Part shown: positions 61,430 to 64,000 of the stretch, piece after piece
Layout: each line of letters starts with the position of its first letter
How positions within the stretch are numbered: the first letter of the stretch is position 1
From: an uncultured Chlorobiaceae bacterium
GTDB taxonomy: Bacteria > Bacteroidota > Chlorobiia > Chlorobiales > Chlorobiaceae
Direction of reading: 5' to 3'
NCBI GenBank assembly: GCA_903871235.1
Contig: CAIQGA010000025.1
Coordinates: forward strand, 1-64,000
DNA: 64,000 nt
Program-made: the position numbers and the translations under genes
Notes under the pieces: generated by a model
Told to the model about the DNA's origin: nothing
The model's input: only the letters and a program-made list of their open reading frames with translations
Database searches by the model: none

Positions 61430-62608
61430 TTATTTTTCCCGTGTTGTTCTGACCCATTCATTGGTTTTCTTTTTCAACATCATCCCCGCATAAATAGGTA
61501 TTTTCCAAAGCACATAGAGCGGTGCTGTTGCCAGATAGAGCCAGGTGGAAAGTGGTGCTCTGCGTTGAATTTGTCCTGATGCCAGATAGATCAGGAGTAT
61601 TGCCCAGAACGAGGCTGCGAGAAATTGCCAAACTGCATCAAGGACTATGGAGCCCGCTGTTGCAAGAGTAAAGAGCATAACGAGAATTGAGAGGGGAGGT
61701 ATGGCAAGTTCTGCAAGTGCGTAGAGGTACCGAAAGTCACGTGACGCTTTAAAAAGTCTGAACAGGGGAAGGGACATCTTTTTTACGAGCATAAAGCGCC
61801 CACCTTCCCAGCGATTTCTCTGGCTTGAGGCGTTTTTGCCAGAGGTTACCATTTCACTTCGAATAACCGCATCCGGGTTGTAGTGCACATTGATTCCGTC
61901 TTTGAGCAGAAGCAGTGTAAATTCTATATCCTCAACTATGGAGTGGGAGGGCCATCCGTAGTGCTCCATAAGTTCTGTACGAAACCCCATGCCGTTGCCC
62001 CTCAAAATAGCGCTTCCTGACATGCGGAATGAGCCAGCCATCCTGAGATGGTTGAAGACGTTGAAAGCGGCATCAATAAGTGCCGTCCGCCATCCTGCCT
62101 GGGGGTTACTAACGCCGTTAAAAGCTTGAACAGCCGCTATTTCAGGGTTGCTGAGCGAAGCGCTGATCTCGCGCAGATAGTTTCTGTCGGGGCAGACATC
62201 TGCATCTATGATGGTAATGGCATTGGTTGCCCGGTAGTTTTCCTTGCAATTTTTGAGAAACCAGTCGAGTGCCTCTCCTTTTCCACGTTTAAACTTGTCA
62301 AAGCGCTCAAAAACCTGTACGCCTGCTTCTCGTGCATTCTGAGCTGTAGAGTCAGTGCAGTTATCTGCTATCACAAAAATTTCAAACCTGTTGGCGGGAT
62401 AATCACTCGCCAGAATATTTTCAAGAGTTCGTTTTATGCCCTCTTCTTCATTATGGGCGGGAATCAGTACCCCTATATTGAGAAATTGGTTACTGATCGG
62501 TTCCTTTTTTTTAAAGAGATATGAGGCTATCGTGCTCATAAGCAGATATCCTGCAGGCAGGGCCAGCAGGATGAGCAGGCTTTTAATGAGAAATTCAACG
62601 ATCATCAT
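61430..62608 (-). CDS. GT2 family membrane glycosyltransferase
   Basis: IGVLIPAHNEEEGIKRTLENILASDYPANRFEIFVIADNCTD, IIDADVCPD, SQRNRWEGGR (QxxRW-type). Confidence 0.92.
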   Translation of the reverse strand: MMIVEFLIKSLLILLALPAGYLLMSTIASYLFKKKEPISNQFLNIGVLIPAHNEEEGIKRTLENILASDYPANRFEIFVIADNCTDSTAQNAREAGVQVFERFDKFKRGKGEALDWFLKNCKENYRATNAITIIDADVCPDRNYLREISASLSNPEIAAVQAFNGVSNPQAGWRTALIDAAFNVFNHLRMAGSFRMSGSAILRGNGMGFRTELMEHYGWPSHSIVEDIEFTLLLLKDGINVHYNPDAVIRSEMVTSGKNASSQRNRWEGGRFMLVKKMSLPLFRLFKASRDFRYLYALAELAIPPLSILVMLFTLATAGSIVLDAVWQFLAASFWAILLIYLASGQIQRRAPLSTWLYLATAPLYVLWKIPIYAGMMLKKKTNEWVRTTREK

Positions 62609-63825
62609 GATTGTGTTGCTGCCTGGTTAAGTAAATCAACCATCAGGAGGTTGTTTTCGTGCTGGTTGTAGTTTGCTCTTACTTTTTTTCGTCCGGCTTT
62701 ACCAAATTGCTGTCGCAACTCTGGATGATTGAGCAGGGTAAGTATTTGGCTTGCGAGGTCTTCGGCATCTCCTGGCGTTGCAAGCAGGCCGTCCTGACCG
62801 TGCTGGATAAGTTCCGGTATACCGGTAATTCTGGTGGATATGACAGGGATCTCTTTAGCCATTGCTTCCATCAGCACGACCGGAACTCCCTCAGCAAAAC
62901 TCGCAAGCACAAAGAGATCAGCTCTGTCATACTGTTGACGCACCTTATCCTGACCAAGTACTCCGGTAAAGGTGACCACCTCCCTGAGGTCGTTTCTGGC
63001 GACAAACTTTTCAAGTGAGGAGCGGTCCGGTCCCTCACCGATTATGATGAGATGAAACTGTACGCCATCTCTTTTAAGCAGCGAACAGGCTTTAAGGAGG
63101 ATGTGCTGCCCTTTGGCGGGTACCAGTCTTCCGACACAGATGATGACGGGTACCTTGTTGCCAGGGTCAGGCCTCACGTCGTAGAGGTCCGGATCTACAC
63201 CGCAACGAACAATGTGTTGACGGTTCCAACTTTCTGAATCACTGATACGCATGATTTGGCTTCTGCAATAGTGGCTTATACAGCGGATAAAACATGCTTT
63301 TTGTACCTTTTCGGCCAGCAAGGCTGAATCGACGGCATAAAAAATATCAGGCCCATGGACGGAGATGCTGTAGCTCACGCCACCATAGCTTTTCATCAGT
63401 ATGGCTACTATCGCAGTGGGATTTCCGAAGTGCTCATGAATATGGGTAATCCCGTGCCGGTGCATCCACTCTAAAAGAATTCCTGCCTCAACAAAATATG
63501 CAAGCGCTTTTACCGGACTTTTTGGTCCCTTGAAGAGGAGTTTTGAGGCCTCAAAAGCCATCCGCAGGTAACCGGCAGGGTTTTTGATGAGAGAGTGGAG
63601 ATGGGCTTTTGCCATCAACGGTAGAGGTGTGGCGAGTACCATCAGGGTTTGAGCGGCCTCATTCTGCTCTGCCGCAGTCATGAACTGAAGGTTCGATGGT
63701 TTACGGATAGACGCAGTATGAATGGTCATGCCTGCCTTTCTCAACGACTCTATCTCCCTGTATATAAACGTATGCGAGATTGCCGGGTACTCACTACAGA
63801 GATACGCTATGGTTTTTTTGATCAT
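62605..63825 (-). CDS. GT4 glycosyltransferase (colanic acid WcaL-like)
   Basis: IAYLCSEYPAISHTFIYREIESLRKAGM, VGRLVPAKGQHILLKACSLL, FAEGVPVVLMEAMAKEIPVI. Confidence 0.92.
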   Translation of the reverse strand: MIKKTIAYLCSEYPAISHTFIYREIESLRKAGMTIHTASIRKPSNLQFMTAAEQNEAAQTLMVLATPLPLMAKAHLHSLIKNPAGYLRMAFEASKLLFKGPKSPVKALAYFVEAGILLEWMHRHGITHIHEHFGNPTAIVAILMKSYGGVSYSISVHGPDIFYAVDSALLAEKVQKACFIRCISHYCRSQIMRISDSESWNRQHIVRCGVDPDLYDVRPDPGNKVPVIICVGRLVPAKGQHILLKACSLLKRDGVQFHLIIIGEGPDRSSLEKFVARNDLREVVTFTGVLGQDKVRQQYDRADLFVLASFAEGVPVVLMEAMAKEIPVISTRITGIPELIQHGQDGLLATPGDAEDLASQILTLLNHPELRQQFGKAGRKKVRANYNQHENNLLMVDLLNQAATQS

Positions 63826-64000
63826 ATTTCGGAGATAGAGAGTCCGGTTGAAAGAGTGTTCCGTTTGTTCTTTAATGGATTATTTGTGATGAGACCAGCA
63901 TAAAAACGAATTAACCCAAAGAGTTGAGGGATTACAACAAGAGAGCAGTGCCAGGCATAGGTTTTGGCCTCTTTTTTATTCAATTTGTTTTCACGCATAA

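Overview
The window looks like a chromosomal segment of a green sulfur bacterium (Chlorobiaceae). Supporting genes are a PucC/BCD-family transporter, a CsmB/F-like chlorosome protein, AcnB, a pyruvoyl arginine decarboxylase and BshA. Roughly 1-50 kb is mostly housekeeping: groES(end)-groEL, queC, trpA, bshA, mreB, hisD-queA, acnB, a four-tRNA cluster, murA, an EnvC-like protein, nadE/nadB/nadA, pdaD, tyrS, smpB, mrdA-mreD-mreC, a GroES paralog, a PLC/S1-P1-like + pentapeptide + hybrid-kinase block, recD2, a two-component system, ppk2 and hisF. About 51-64 kb is an AT-richer surface-polysaccharide island with at least six glycosyltransferases (including a tandem near-duplicate pair), two acyltransferase-3 proteins, a PAP2 phosphatase and a DUF457-like membrane protein. 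The most unusual points are: a 17-repeat TPR gene flanked by a truncated TPR paralog and two complementary-looking DUF1566-like half genes; a second GroES-like protein with a roof-loop insertion; an Ala/Pro-rich lipoprotein built on 33-nt tandem repeats; a perfect long palindrome at the nadE/nadB junction; a decayed PIN toxin with an intact antitoxin; and a methyltransferase stub. I did not see a CRISPR array, prophage or clear anti-phage defence system. Assignments come from reading the sequence only; no database search was run.
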